Source of the DNA: JAAXGI01 sp965206975
GTDB lineage: Bacteria > Gemmatimonadota > Gemmatimonadetes > Longimicrobiales > Gaopeijiaceae
DNA length: 64,000 nt
Reading direction: 5' to 3'
NCBI GenBank assembly: GCA_965206975.1
Contig: OZ242253.1
Location: 1,736,001 to 1,800,000 of the forward strand
Position numbers and translations under genes: made by a program. This document shows, piece after piece, positions 16,209-24,947 of this stretch. Within the stretch, counting starts at the first letter, position 1. Each line of letters opens with the position of its first letter. A model generated the notes under the pieces. The model did no database searches and was not told the DNA's origin. It was given only the letters and a program-made list of their open reading frames with translations.

Positions 16209-16792
16209 TCAGCCGCCTGCGGGGCACCCTGATGTCGAGCGGGGAGGGGGCCGTCGAGGTGGCGATCCCGGGCGGAGTCGTCTACGAGGTGCACGTGCCA
16301 CTCTCCGTCGCGGAGCGGCTCCCCGCCCCCGGCGCGGAGCTCGAGCTCCTGACGCACCATCTCGTCCGGGAGGATCTCGCCGCCCTCTACGGGTTCCTGG
16401 AGCCGGGAGAGCGTGAGCTCTTCCGGCTCCTCCTCCTGGCCTCGGGCGTCGGGTCCAGGCTCGCGCTCCAGATGCTCTCCACCTTCCGGGCGCCTCGCCT
16501 CGCCCGCGCCATCGCCGAGCGCGATATCGCGGCGCTCGTGCAGGTGCCGGGGGTCGGCAGGAAGACGGCGGAGCGGCTCGTCCTCGAGCTCGAGGACCGG
16601 ATCAAGGGGCTCTCCCTCGATGGGCAGCCCATCCTCCCGGGCCCCGCCGGGGGGCCCCACGCTGCGGTCCGGGCGCTCATCGCGCTCGGGATGTCCTTCC
16701 AGGAGGCGGACCGCGTGGTTCGGGCGGTCCTCGAGGAGGGGCTCGATCTCGATGCCGAGGCGCTCATTCGAAGGGCGCTGGCACTCCGGTGA
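16205..16792 (+). CDS. ruvA: Holliday junction branch migration protein RuvA
   Basis: A 195-residue DNA-binding subunit that holds the four-way junction for RuvB. Domain I is an OB fold (MISRLRGTL, then GGVVYEVHVPL), domain II carries helix-hairpin-helix motifs (LLLASGVGSRLALQML and LVQVPGVGRKTAERLVLEL), and the C-terminal domain III that contacts RuvB ends with the EADRVVRAVLEEGLDLDAEA pattern. It overlaps ruvC and ruvB by 4 bases each, giving a complete RuvABC set. Confidence 0.96.
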   Translation: MISRLRGTLMSSGEGAVEVAIPGGVVYEVHVPLSVAERLPAPGAELELLTHHLVREDLAALYGFLEPGERELFRLLLLASGVGSRLALQMLSTFRAPRLARAIAERDIAALVQVPGVGRKTAERLVLELEDRIKGLSLDGQPILPGPAGGPHAAVRALIALGMSFQEADRVVRAVLEEGLDLDAEALIRRALALR

Positions 16793-17829
16793 GAGCGGAG
16801 AGGGAGGTCACGACCCCGGAGTCGCTCTCCGAGGACGGCGCCGTCGAGCCCACGCTGAGGCCTCGCCGCCTGAACGAGTTCGTGGGTCAGGAGAAGACGA
16901 GGGAGGCGCTTCGCGTCTCCATCGAGGCGGCGACAAGGCGTGGGGATCCCCTCGACCACATCCTCTTCCACGGACCGCCGGGGCTCGGCAAAACGACGCT
17001 TGCCGCGCTGATCGCCGACGAAATGGGGACGGGCCTCAGGACGACCTCGGGGCCCGTCCTCGAGAAGCCCGCGGACTTGGTCGGGCTCCTCACGAACCAG
17101 CGGCGCGCCGACGTCCTCTTCATCGACGAGATCCATCGGCTCCGCCCGGTGATCGAGGAGTTCCTCTACCCCGCGATGGAGGACTTCCGGGTCGAGATCC
17201 GGCTCTCCGAGGGGCCGCGCGCACAGACGACGACGCTCGCGATCGAGCGCTTCACCCTCGTGGGGGCGACGACGCGCTTCGGGCTCCTCACAGCGCCGAT
17301 GCGGGCCCGCTTCGGGATCGTCGAGCGGCTGAACTTCTACCCGCCGGAGGAGCTTTCGAGGATCGTCGTCCGGAGCGCGGCGCTCCTCGGGGTCCAGACG
17401 ACCGAGGAGGGGGTGGGCGAGCTCGCGCGCCGTGCACGCGGGACGCCGCGCGTCGCGAACCGCCTCCTTCGCCGGGTCCGCGACTACGCGGAGGTCCGGG
17501 CGGACGGGATCGTGGACGGCGAGGTGGCGAGGGCCGCGCTCGAGCTGCTCGACGTCGACGAGTACGGGCTCGACGAGATGGACGCCCGGGTGCTCCGGAC
17601 GATTATCGAGAAGTTCGGCGGGGGTCCCGTCGGGCTCGCCTCGCTCGCCGTCGCGCTCGGGGAGGACACCGGGACGCTCGAGGAGGTCTACGAGCCCTTC
17701 CTCATCCAGGAGGGGCTCCTCATGCGGAGCCCCCGGGGGCGGGTCGCGACGCCCCGCGCCTACGAGAGGTTCGGCTACGTCGTGCCGAGGGAGGGTGAGG
17801 GGAGCCAGCGCTCGCTCTTCAACCCGTGA
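16789..17829 (+). CDS. ruvB: Holliday junction DNA helicase RuvB
   Basis: A 346-residue AAA+ motor. RPRRLNEFVGQEKTRE opens the ATPase. Walker A is GPPGLGKTT (residues 62-70), Walker B is LFIDEIHR (Asp113, Glu114), sensor 1 is in TLVGATTRFG, and the arginine-finger and sensor 2 region includes RARGTPRVANRLLRRVRDYA. The C-terminal winged helix for DNA is at about 260-335. The start is GTG within the ruvA stop. Confidence 0.97.
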   Translation: MRAEREVTTPESLSEDGAVEPTLRPRRLNEFVGQEKTREALRVSIEAATRRGDPLDHILFHGPPGLGKTTLAALIADEMGTGLRTTSGPVLEKPADLVGLLTNQRRADVLFIDEIHRLRPVIEEFLYPAMEDFRVEIRLSEGPRAQTTTLAIERFTLVGATTRFGLLTAPMRARFGIVERLNFYPPEELSRIVVRSAALLGVQTTEEGVGELARRARGTPRVANRLLRRVRDYAEVRADGIVDGEVARAALELLDVDEYGLDEMDARVLRTIIEKFGGGPVGLASLAVALGEDTGTLEEVYEPFLIQEGLLMRSPRGRVATPRAYERFGYVVPREGEGSQRSLFNP

Positions 17830-18929
17830 CGGATCTCTCCCGGACCGAGGCGTACGGCTACGAGCTCGATCCCGACCGGATCGCCCGCTACCCGGCGCGC
17901 CGAAGGGACGCGAGCCGCCTCCTCGCCGTCCCGAGGGGGCCCGTGGGGCCGGGTGGGGAGGGGACGCCCGGGATGCGGGACCTCCGCTTCCGCGAGCTCC
18001 CGGCGCTCATCACCGAGGGCGACCTTCTCGTCGTCAACGAGAGTCGGGTCCTCCCCCTCCGGTTCCTCGGCCGGAAGCCGACCGGGGCCGAGTGCGAGGT
18101 CCTCCTCCTGAGGCCCCGGTGCCCCGGGGCGTTTAACGAGGCCCGGTGCTTCGAGGCGCTCGTCCGCCCGGGCGCGAAGCTCAAGGCCGGCCGAAGGATC
18201 GTCGTGGGCGACGACCTGAGCCTCCTTGTCGAGGAGCAGACCCCGGACGGGGGGCGGATCGTCCGAATCGAGAGCCCCCGTCCCACGGGAGAGCTCCTCG
18301 AGGCGTACGGGTGCGTTCCCCTCCCCCCATACCTGGGGCGGGGCGAGGAGCCGCTCGACCGGGAGCGCTACCAGACCGTCTACGCGAGCCGCCCGGGCTC
18401 GGCTGCCGCCCCGACCGCGGGGCTCCACTTCACCCCCGAGCTGCTCGGCGAACTCGGGCGTCGCGGCGTCGCGGTCGCCCGCCTGACGCTCCACGTCGGG
18501 CCGGGGACCTTCCGCCCCGTCGCGTCCGAGAGCATCGACAGGCACGGGATGCACGCCGAGCCGTGGGAGCTCTCTCCCGAGGCCTCGCGGTCGATCGAGG
18601 AGACGCGCGCCCGGGGCGGGCGCGTCTGGGCGGTTGGGACGACGGTCGTCCGCGCCCTCGAGAGCGCGGCGCTCGGGGGCGGGCTCGTCCGAAGCGGGCG
18701 AGGGACGACGGAACTCTTCATTCGCCCCGGCTACGCATTCCGGGTCGTGGACGCGCTGATCACGAACTTCCACCTCCCCCGCTCAACGCTCCTCATGCTC
18801 GTGAGCGCGTTCGCGGGCTACGAGACGACGATGCGTGCCTACCGGCACGCTGCCCGCTCCGGCTACCGCTTCTACTCGTACGGGGACGCGATGGCGGTCC
18901 TCCCCTCCTCGGCGCGCGGGCCGGTGTGA
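17826..18929 (+). CDS. queA: S-adenosylmethionine:tRNA ribosyltransferase-isomerase
   Basis: A 367-residue QueA, which transfers the ribosyl part of SAM to preQ1 at tRNA position 34 to make epoxyqueuosine. Family marks include YELDPDRIARYPARRRDASR, LVVNESRVLPLRF, PPYLGRGEEPLDRERYQTVY, AAPTAGLHFT, LHVGPGTFRPV and TNFHLPRSTLLMLVSAFAG. It overlaps ruvB and tgt by 4 bases and acts directly after Tgt in queuosine synthesis. Confidence 0.96.
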   Translation: MTDLSRTEAYGYELDPDRIARYPARRRDASRLLAVPRGPVGPGGEGTPGMRDLRFRELPALITEGDLLVVNESRVLPLRFLGRKPTGAECEVLLLRPRCPGAFNEARCFEALVRPGAKLKAGRRIVVGDDLSLLVEEQTPDGGRIVRIESPRPTGELLEAYGCVPLPPYLGRGEEPLDRERYQTVYASRPGSAAAPTAGLHFTPELLGELGRRGVAVARLTLHVGPGTFRPVASESIDRHGMHAEPWELSPEASRSIEETRARGGRVWAVGTTVVRALESAALGGGLVRSGRGTTELFIRPGYAFRVVDALITNFHLPRSTLLMLVSAFAGYETTMRAYRHAARSGYRFYSYGDAMAVLPSSARGPV

Positions 18930-20080
18930 GTGCCCTGCCGGCCCCGGGGGCGCCCCGCTTCGCCTTCGAGCTCCTCGCGACGGAGGGGGCGGCGCGTGCG
19001 GGGCGCTTCCATACTCCCCGCGGGGTCGTGGAGACACCCGCCTTCATGCCCGTCGGGACGCTTGGGGCGGTCAAGACGCTCTCCCCCGACGAGGTGGCCG
19101 GGGTGGGCGCCTCCATCGTCCTCGCGAACACGTATCACCTCTACCTTCGTCCCGGCCACGAGCTCGTCCGGACGCTCGGTGGCCTCCACCGCTTCATGCG
19201 CTGGGAGGGCCCGATCCTGACGGACTCCGGGGGGTTCCAGGTCTACTCCCTCGCCTCGATCAACGAGATCCGGGACGAGGGCGTCGTCTTCCGGAGCCAC
19301 ATCGACGGCTCCCGTCACCTCTTCACGCCGGAGAAGGTGATGGAGATCCAGCACGCGCTCGGGGCGGACGTCGTCATGGCCTTTGACGAGTGTCCGCCCG
19401 GGGGGAGCAGCCGCGAGGCGGTCGAGCGGGCGAACGATCGGACGCTCCGCTGGCTCGAGCGCTGCCGGCGCCGCTTCGAGGCGCTCGGGGCGGAGGGGCG
19501 TCAGTCGCTCTTCCCGGTCCTTCAGGGGAACGTCTATCCGGAGCTCCGCTCCGACCACCTGCGGGGGGTGCGGTCGCTCGGGGCGTGGGATGGCTACGCG
19601 ATCGGCGGCCTTTCGGTCGGGGAGCCGAAGCCGAGGATGTGGTCGACCCTCGAGGCGCTCCACCAGGAGCTGCCCGCCGCCCGCCCGCGCTACCTGATGG
19701 GGGTCGGGTATCCGGCGGATCTCCTGGAGGCGATCGCGCGCGGGTGTGACCTCTTCGACTGCGTGGCGCCGACCCGGAACGCCCGGCACGGGACCGCGTG
19801 GGTCACCGCGGAGGGCCAGGTGAATGTGAAGGCGGCCCGCTTCCGCACGGACTCGGGGCCGCTCGACCCCGAGTGCGAGGGGGCATGCTGCCGCGGCTTC
19901 GACAGGGCTTACCTGCGGCACCTCGCGGTAACGGGGGAGGCGCTCGCCCACCGCCTCCTCTCGATGCACAACCTCCGCTTCCTGATCCGCCTCGCCGCCG
20001 AGGCCCGCAGACAGGTGGAGAGCGGGGGTTTCGCCTCCTGGAGCGCCTCCTGGCTGGAACGGTACCGGGCCGGGGGGTAG
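18926..20080 (+). CDS. tgt: Queuine tRNA-ribosyltransferase (tRNA-guanine transglycosylase)
   Basis: A protein of about 384 residues that swaps guanine 34 for preQ1 in tRNAs with GUN anticodons. The general acid/base Asp100 is in LTDSGGFQVYSL and the nucleophile Asp278 is in LFDCVAPTRNARHG. The zinc site is altered: the family C-x-C-x2-C-x25-H becomes Cys317, Gly319, Cys322, His348, and an extra Cys321 is next to the third ligand. The GTG start overlaps the queA stop as GTGA. Queuosine-pathway identity is secure; whether zinc is still bound is open. Confidence 0.95.
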   Translation: MSALPAPGAPRFAFELLATEGAARAGRFHTPRGVVETPAFMPVGTLGAVKTLSPDEVAGVGASIVLANTYHLYLRPGHELVRTLGGLHRFMRWEGPILTDSGGFQVYSLASINEIRDEGVVFRSHIDGSRHLFTPEKVMEIQHALGADVVMAFDECPPGGSSREAVERANDRTLRWLERCRRRFEALGAEGRQSLFPVLQGNVYPELRSDHLRGVRSLGAWDGYAIGGLSVGEPKPRMWSTLEALHQELPAARPRYLMGVGYPADLLEAIARGCDLFDCVAPTRNARHGTAWVTAEGQVNVKAARFRTDSGPLDPECEGACCRGFDRAYLRHLAVTGEALAHRLLSMHNLRFLIRLAAEARRQVESGGFASWSASWLERYRAGG

Positions 20081-20131
20081 TTCCCTTGGGACCCGCGGCC
20101 TCGCGGCGACCGGACTCTCGAACGAGGTGGA

Positions 20132-20470
20132 ATGCCAGTGACCCTGCTACCCTTCGGACTCCTGATGGCCCCGGCAGAGGGGGGGAGTCCGCTCACGCTC
20201 TTCGTCCAACTCGGACTCATCTTCGTCATCTTCTATTGGCTCCTCATCCGCCCGCAGAAGAAGGAGCGGGACCGCCATCGGCAGATGATCGAGACGCTGA
20301 AGAAGGGGGACGAGATCGTCACGGCCGGCGGGATCGTCGCGACGATCCTGCACGTCGAGCCCGAGCGGCTCACGGTGCGGACGGCGGAGAATACCCGGCT
20401 CACGATCGAGCGGAGCAAGGTCGGGCGCGCGCTCGGCAGCGACGCCGAGGCCCCGAAGGGCGGGCGCTGA
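20132..20470 (+). CDS. yajC: Preprotein translocase subunit YajC
   Basis: A 112-residue accessory protein of the Sec translocon. After a short N-terminal segment there is one membrane helix (LFVQLGLIFVIFYWLLIRPQ, ending in the conserved RPQKKE), then the cytoplasmic strand-rich domain with LKKGDEIVTAGGIVATI. It follows tgt by 51 bases, the usual tgt-yajC order. secD and secF are not next to it here. Confidence 0.94.
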   Translation: MPVTLLPFGLLMAPAEGGSPLTLFVQLGLIFVIFYWLLIRPQKKERDRHRQMIETLKKGDEIVTAGGIVATILHVEPERLTVRTAENTRLTIERSKVGRALGSDAEAPKGGR

Positions 20471-20490
20471 GCGGGGGAGGGTGAACGGCG

Positions 20491-21018
20491 GTGCCGGCGC
20501 GTGAGATCGTCCTGCTCGGAGACCCGATCCTCCGGGAGCGGGCCATGGAGGTGGAGAGCTTCGACGAGGAGCTCCGGAGCCTCGTCTCCGACATGTTCGT
20601 CACGACGGCCATCGCGGAGGGCGCGGGCCTCGCGGCTCCCCAGGTCGGGGTCCCGAGGCGCGTCCTCGTGGTGGATGTGAGCCGGGGGGAGGGCGAGGAG
20701 GGGGAGGCGGACCGGCTCGCACTCGTGAACCCCGTGATCGTCGAGGCCGGGAAGGAGGAGGCGCGCGAAAGCGAGGGATGCCTCAGCATCCCCGGTGTCC
20801 ACGAGATCGTCACCCGCCCCGACCGGGTTGTGGTCGAGGGGTACGATCCGGAGGGAAGCCCGCTTCGGGTGGAGGCGGACGGCCTCCTCTCCCGCGTCCT
20901 CCAGCACGAGGTGGATCACCTGGACGGTGTCCTCTTCTTCAACCGCATCTCCCCGCTCAAGCGCCGGATGCTCCTCCGGAAGTACCGGAAGCTCCGGGCC
21001 GAGGAGGATGCCTCTTGA
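20491..21018 (+). CDS. def: Peptide deformylase
   Basis: A 175-residue iron/zinc enzyme that removes the formyl group from new proteins. All three motifs are present: GAGLAAPQVG (44-53), EGCLS with metal ligand Cys97, and QHEVDHLDG with His139, Glu140 and His143. The start is GTG. The fmt start codon lies in its stop (TTGA overlap), pairing formyl removal with formyl addition. Confidence 0.97.
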   Translation: MPAREIVLLGDPILRERAMEVESFDEELRSLVSDMFVTTAIAEGAGLAAPQVGVPRRVLVVDVSRGEGEEGEADRLALVNPVIVEAGKEEARESEGCLSIPGVHEIVTRPDRVVVEGYDPEGSPLRVEADGLLSRVLQHEVDHLDGVLFFNRISPLKRRMLLRKYRKLRAEEDAS

Positions 21019-21950
21019 GGGTCCTCTTCTGGGGCACGCCGAGCTTTGCTCTCCCCCCGCTCGAGGCGCTCCTCCGGGAGGGCCACGAACTCGCCGGGGT
21101 CGTGACCCAGCCGGACCGGCCCCGGGGGCGCGGGCGAAGCACGGTACGCCCCTCCCCGGTGAAGGAGAGGGCGCTCGAAGCGGAGATCCCCGTCCTCGCC
21201 CCCCCGCGGCCGAGGGGGGATGTCTTCCTCTCCGAGCTTCGGGCGCTGGGTCCGGAGATCTCCGTTGTCGTCGCCTACGGCCACATCCTCCCCCCCGAGG
21301 TGCTCGAGATTCCCCACCGGGGCTCCGTCAACCTCCACGCCTCCCTCCTCCCCGACCTCCGGGGCGCGGCCCCCGTGAACTGGGCGATCATCCGGGGCGC
21401 GGAGCGGACGGGTGTCACCGTGATGAGGATGACGGCGGGGATGGACGAGGGACCCGTCCTCCTCCAGCGCGCGCTCCCGATCGGTGAGGAGGATACCGCC
21501 TCCCTCCTCGCCCCCCGCCTCTCTGCGCTCGGGGCGGAGCTCCTCGGCGCGGCGCTCCGGCGGATCGAGGCGGGAACGCTCGAGGTGCTCGAGCAGGATC
21601 ACGCGAGGGCGACGTACGCACCGAAGGTAGACCGGGGCACGGCGCGGATCGAGTGGGGGACGGGGGCGCGGGAGATCCACGCCCTCATCCGGGGGATGGA
21701 CGCGGTCCCGGGAGCGTGGACGCTCTTTCGGGGTGAGCCGCTCAAGCTCTTCGGCCCCCGGATGCGCGAGCTAGACTCCCCGGCGGCCTCGGGGACGGTT
21801 CTCGGCCGCGATCCCGCCGAGGGGCTCGTCGTGAAGGCGGGTGCGGGCGCGCTCCTCCTCACAGAAGTGCAGCCGGCGGGACGGCGGCGGATGGCGGCCG
21901 GCGCATGGCTTCGGGGGGGCGGCCCCGAGCTCGGGGAGGGGCTCGGGTGA
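21015..21950 (+). CDS. fmt: Methionyl-tRNA formyltransferase
   Basis: A protein of about 311 residues that formylates initiator Met-tRNA. The N-terminal formyltransferase fold has VLFWGTPSFALPPLEALL, then VVVAYGHILPPEVL and the catalytic NLHASLLPDLRGAAPVNWAI. The C-terminal OB-like tRNA domain starts near residue 205. The start is TTG at 21015, overlapping the def stop by 4 bases; the first residues after it match the family start exactly. Confidence 0.96.
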   Translation: MRVLFWGTPSFALPPLEALLREGHELAGVVTQPDRPRGRGRSTVRPSPVKERALEAEIPVLAPPRPRGDVFLSELRALGPEISVVVAYGHILPPEVLEIPHRGSVNLHASLLPDLRGAAPVNWAIIRGAERTGVTVMRMTAGMDEGPVLLQRALPIGEEDTASLLAPRLSALGAELLGAALRRIEAGTLEVLEQDHARATYAPKVDRGTARIEWGTGAREIHALIRGMDAVPGAWTLFRGEPLKLFGPRMRELDSPAASGTVLGRDPAEGLVVKAGAGALLLTEVQPAGRRRMAAGAWLRGGGPELGEGLG

Positions 21951-22602
21951 TCCCCCGGGTACACGTCGTGACAGACGACGAGGTCCTCTCACGAGGGGAC
22001 TTCCCCCGGGCCGCCGCCGCCGTCCTCGCGGCAGGGGCGGGGAGGATCGCCTTCCACCTCCGGGGCCCGCGGAGCTCCGGCCGGAGGCTCCAAGAGCTCG
22101 CCTCCCGCCTCCTTCCCACCGCCCGTTCGAGCGAGGTGCCCTTCCTCGTGAACGACCGGATCGACGTGGCGCTCGTCGCCGGGGCGGACGGAGTCCACCT
22201 CGGGCTCCGGAGCCTCCCCCTCCCCCACGCGCGCCTCCTCCTCCCCGAGGGGGCCGTGATCGGGTGTTCGGTGCACGGCGCCCCGGAGGCAGAGGGGTGG
22301 GGCGGGAGCTCCGGAGCCTCCCGGACTTCTTCCTCACCGGTCCCCTCTTCGCCACCCGATCGCACCCGGGCGAGGCCGCGGCGGGCCTCGGCCTTATCGC
22401 CGCCGTCCGCGCCGTTCGGCCCCGCGTGCCGCAGCTCGGAATCGGGGGCGTGACGCCCGACGGCGCGCGCGCCGTCCGCGGAGCGGGCGCCCACGGGGTC
22501 GCCGTGATCCGAGCCGTCTGGGAGGCAGGGGATCCGGTCGAGGCGCTCGCCCGCCTCGTCCGCGCGACGTGCGCCGACCCCCTTCCGGCGCCGGGGGGCT
22601 GA
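21947..22602 (+). pseudogene. thiE: Thiamine-phosphate synthase gene with a frameshift
   Basis: ThiE joins the thiazole and pyrimidine halves of thiamine. The N-terminal half (PRVHVVTDDEVLSRGDFPRA to VPFLVNDRIDVALVAGADGV and GAVIGCSVHGAPEAEG) is in one frame. The C-terminal half (LPDFFLTGPLFATRSHPG to LGIGGVTPDGA) is in the frame one base back. The switch lies at the G-runs at 22294-22302 (GGGGTGGGG); one extra G there would restore a single protein of about 218 residues. The GTG start overlaps the fmt stop. It may be a real lesion, a sequencing slip in a homopolymer, or programmed slippage; selection seems intact on both halves. Confidence 0.85.
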
Positions 22603-22603
22603 A

Positions 22604-22849
22604 GTGGGGCCGGTGGCCGGTGTGCCCCCGCCTCCTCCGGGGCGCGAGATCCGCTTGATTGTCAATGGGGCGCACCGTACCCTTCCGGCTGGCACGATGG
22701 TGGAGGGGCTCATCGAGTTGCTGGGGCTCGATCCCCGTCTCGTCGTCGTGGAGCGGAACCTGGAAATCCTCGACAGGGCGTCGTACGGGCGCCTCGCCCT
22801 CGCCGAGGGGGACGGGGTCGAGATCGTGCACTTCGTAGGCGGTGGGTAG
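22604..22849 (+). CDS. thiS: Sulfur carrier protein ThiS
   Basis: An 81-residue ubiquitin-like protein that carries sulfur for thiazole synthesis. The REIRLIVNGAHRTLPAGTMV strand, LGLDPRLVVVERN, and the C-terminal glycine tail (HFVGGG) that is adenylated and thiocarboxylated are present. The N-terminus (about 14 residues before REIRL) is longer than usual, so an internal GTG at 22619 is an alternative start. It sits between thiE and thiG. Confidence 0.9.
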   Translation: MGPVAGVPPPPPGREIRLIVNGAHRTLPAGTMVEGLIELLGLDPRLVVVERNLEILDRASYGRLALAEGDGVEIVHFVGGG

Positions 22850-22857
22850 GGGGAGGG

Positions 22858-23694
22858 ATGGGCATGGCGGGTCCAGGGGGCGAGCGAGCGCGGGTCGGCG
22901 AGGGCGGCGGGGCGCGCCTTCGGATCGGGGGCCGCGAGTGGGGATCGCGCCTGATCGTGGGGACGGGGAAGTACCGGGACGAGGCCACGATGGTCGCGGC
23001 GATCCGGGCGAGCGGGGCCGAGATGGTCACGGTGGCCGTGCGGAGGGTGGATCTCGGCGAGGGCGGGGGGGACTCGATCCTCGCGCACCTCGACCCGGAG
23101 GAGTTCTTCATCCTCCCGAATACCGCCGGGTGCTACTCGGCCGGGGAGGCCGTCCGCTACGCCCGGCTCGCGCGCGCGGCCGGGCTGAACGACTGGGTGA
23201 AGCTCGAGGTGATTGGGGACGAGCGGACGCTCCTCCCCGACGTACAGGCGACGCTCGAGGCCGCGCGGATCCTCTGCGGGGAAGGCTTCAAGGTGATGGC
23301 GTACACGAATGAAGATCTCGTCACCGCGCTCCGCCTCGAGGATGCGGGGTGCGTCTCGGTGATGCCGCTCGCGAGCCCGATCGGGAGCGGGCTCGGGCTC
23401 GTGAACCCGTACTACATCCGGGAGATCAAGTCGCGGCTCGAGGTCCCGGTCATCGTCGATGCGGGGGTGGGCACGGCCTCGGACGCGTGCCTCACGATGG
23501 AGCAGGGCGTCGACGGGGTCCTCATGAACACGGCGATCGCGGGGGCGGAGGATCCGATCCGGATGGCGCGCGCGATGTGCCTTGCCGTTCGCGCGGGGCG
23601 GCTCGCGTACCTGGCGGGGCGGATCCCGGAGCGCGCGACCGCGATCCCGAGCTCTCCCCGAGAAGGGATGCTGGACGGGCCCGAGGGGGGGTGA
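22858..23694 (+). CDS. thiG: Thiazole synthase
   Basis: A 278-residue TIM-barrel enzyme that builds the thiamine thiazole ring from DXP, ThiS-thiocarboxylate and dehydroglycine. SRLIVGTGKYRD, MVTVAVRRVDL, LPNTAGCYSAGEAV, the Schiff-base Lys115 in WVKLEVIGD, and VMPLASPIGSGLG are all present. The N-terminus has a Gly-rich extension of about 20 residues. No thiO or thiH, needed for dehydroglycine, is in the window. Confidence 0.95.
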   Translation: MGMAGPGGERARVGEGGGARLRIGGREWGSRLIVGTGKYRDEATMVAAIRASGAEMVTVAVRRVDLGEGGGDSILAHLDPEEFFILPNTAGCYSAGEAVRYARLARAAGLNDWVKLEVIGDERTLLPDVQATLEAARILCGEGFKVMAYTNEDLVTALRLEDAGCVSVMPLASPIGSGLGLVNPYYIREIKSRLEVPVIVDAGVGTASDACLTMEQGVDGVLMNTAIAGAEDPIRMARAMCLAVRAGRLAYLAGRIPERATAIPSSPREGMLDGPEGG

Positions 23695-24947
23695 GCGCCG
23701 GGCGGAGGCTCGCCCTCGCCCTTCTCGAGGAGGTGGAGCGGGGCCGGCGCCTCGACCTCGCCTGGGCCTCCCGCTCCGGAGGGCTCCCGCACCGGGAGCG
23801 GGCGTGGCTCCACGAGCTCGCCTTCGGGACGATCCGTCTCCGGGGCCGCCTCGATCACCTCCTCGATCGCCACCTTCACGAGGGGATCGCCTCCGTCGGG
23901 CGCCCCCTCCTCTCCCTCCTTCGGCTCGGGGCGTATCAGCTCCTCTACATGGGTTCCGTACCGGGCTACGCGGCAGTCTCGGAGACGGCCTCGCAGGCGT
24001 CGGGGATCGGGGGCCGGAGGTGGGCCGGGCTTGTGAACGCCGTCCTTCGCGCTCTCGCGAGGGACGGCGCCGATCCGTCGGGGTTCCCCGACTTCGAGGG
24101 GGACCCGGCGGGGTACCTGTCGACGTGGGGCTCCCACCCCCGATGGCTCGTCGATCGCTGGATCCGGCGCTTCGGCCCCGGCGCGGCGCGGGAGATCGTC
24201 GAGGCGGGAAACCGGATCCCGGAGCTCTTCCTCCGCCCCGTCGGGGCGAGCGCGGAGGAGGCGTCGAGGCGGCTCGGCTCCGGGGGGGTTCGGGTTTCGA
24301 TGGATCCCGCACGCCCGGGGACGATCCGCCTCCCCCGGGGGGCGGATCTCCCCCGGATCCTCGAGGCCGCGCCCGGGATCATCCAGGACCCGGCGGCGGC
24401 GGCGGCGGCGGACTTCCTCCCCGTCGCCGCGGGGGAGCGCGTCGCGGATCTCTGCGCGGCCCCCGGCGGTAAGGGAATCGCGCTCCTCGATGCCGGCGCG
24501 TGGGTCGTCGCGCTCGACGCCTCCGGGGAGAGACTCCGCCGGATGCAGGGCTCCCTCAGGCGGCTCGGGCTCCCCGAGCGCCTCGTGGTGGCCCGGGGGG
24601 AGGCCCCGCCCCTCGCGGGGCTCGACGCCGTCCTCGTCGACGCCCCCTGCACGGGGACGGCGACCTTCGCCCGCCATCCGGACGCCCGCTGGCGGCTCGG
24701 CCCGAAGGACCCGCGCCGGATGAGCAGGGTACAGGCCGGCATCCTCGAGGGTGCGGCCGGGGTCGTCCGTCCCGGGGGGCGCCTGCTTTACTCCACCTGC
24801 ACGCTCGAGGTCGAGGAGAACGAGGAGATGGTGGCGTCTTTCCTTTCGCGGCACGCTCACTTTGAGCTCGAAGAGGTGCTCCGCGTCCGTCCCGGGGAGC
24901 GGGGTACGGACGGGACCTTCGCAGCGAGGTTCTCGAGGCGCTCATGA
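23691..24947 (+). CDS. rsmB: 16S rRNA (cytosine-967-C5)-methyltransferase
   Basis: A protein of about 418 residues with an N-terminal NusB-like RNA-binding domain (about 1-140, ending with AYQLLYMGSVPGYAAVSETA) and a C-terminal SAM methyltransferase. The SAM site is VADLCAAPGGKG. The two cysteines of m5C enzymes are Cys320 in VDAPCTGT and Cys370 in LLYSTCTLEVEENE. The GTG start overlaps thiG, and the next gene overlaps by 4 bases. RsmB/Sun modifies C967 of 16S rRNA. Confidence 0.94.
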   Translation: MSAGRRLALALLEEVERGRRLDLAWASRSGGLPHRERAWLHELAFGTIRLRGRLDHLLDRHLHEGIASVGRPLLSLLRLGAYQLLYMGSVPGYAAVSETASQASGIGGRRWAGLVNAVLRALARDGADPSGFPDFEGDPAGYLSTWGSHPRWLVDRWIRRFGPGAAREIVEAGNRIPELFLRPVGASAEEASRRLGSGGVRVSMDPARPGTIRLPRGADLPRILEAAPGIIQDPAAAAAADFLPVAAGERVADLCAAPGGKGIALLDAGAWVVALDASGERLRRMQGSLRRLGLPERLVVARGEAPPLAGLDAVLVDAPCTGTATFARHPDARWRLGPKDPRRMSRVQAGILEGAAGVVRPGGRLLYSTCTLEVEENEEMVASFLSRHAHFELEEVLRVRPGERGTDGTFAARFSRRS

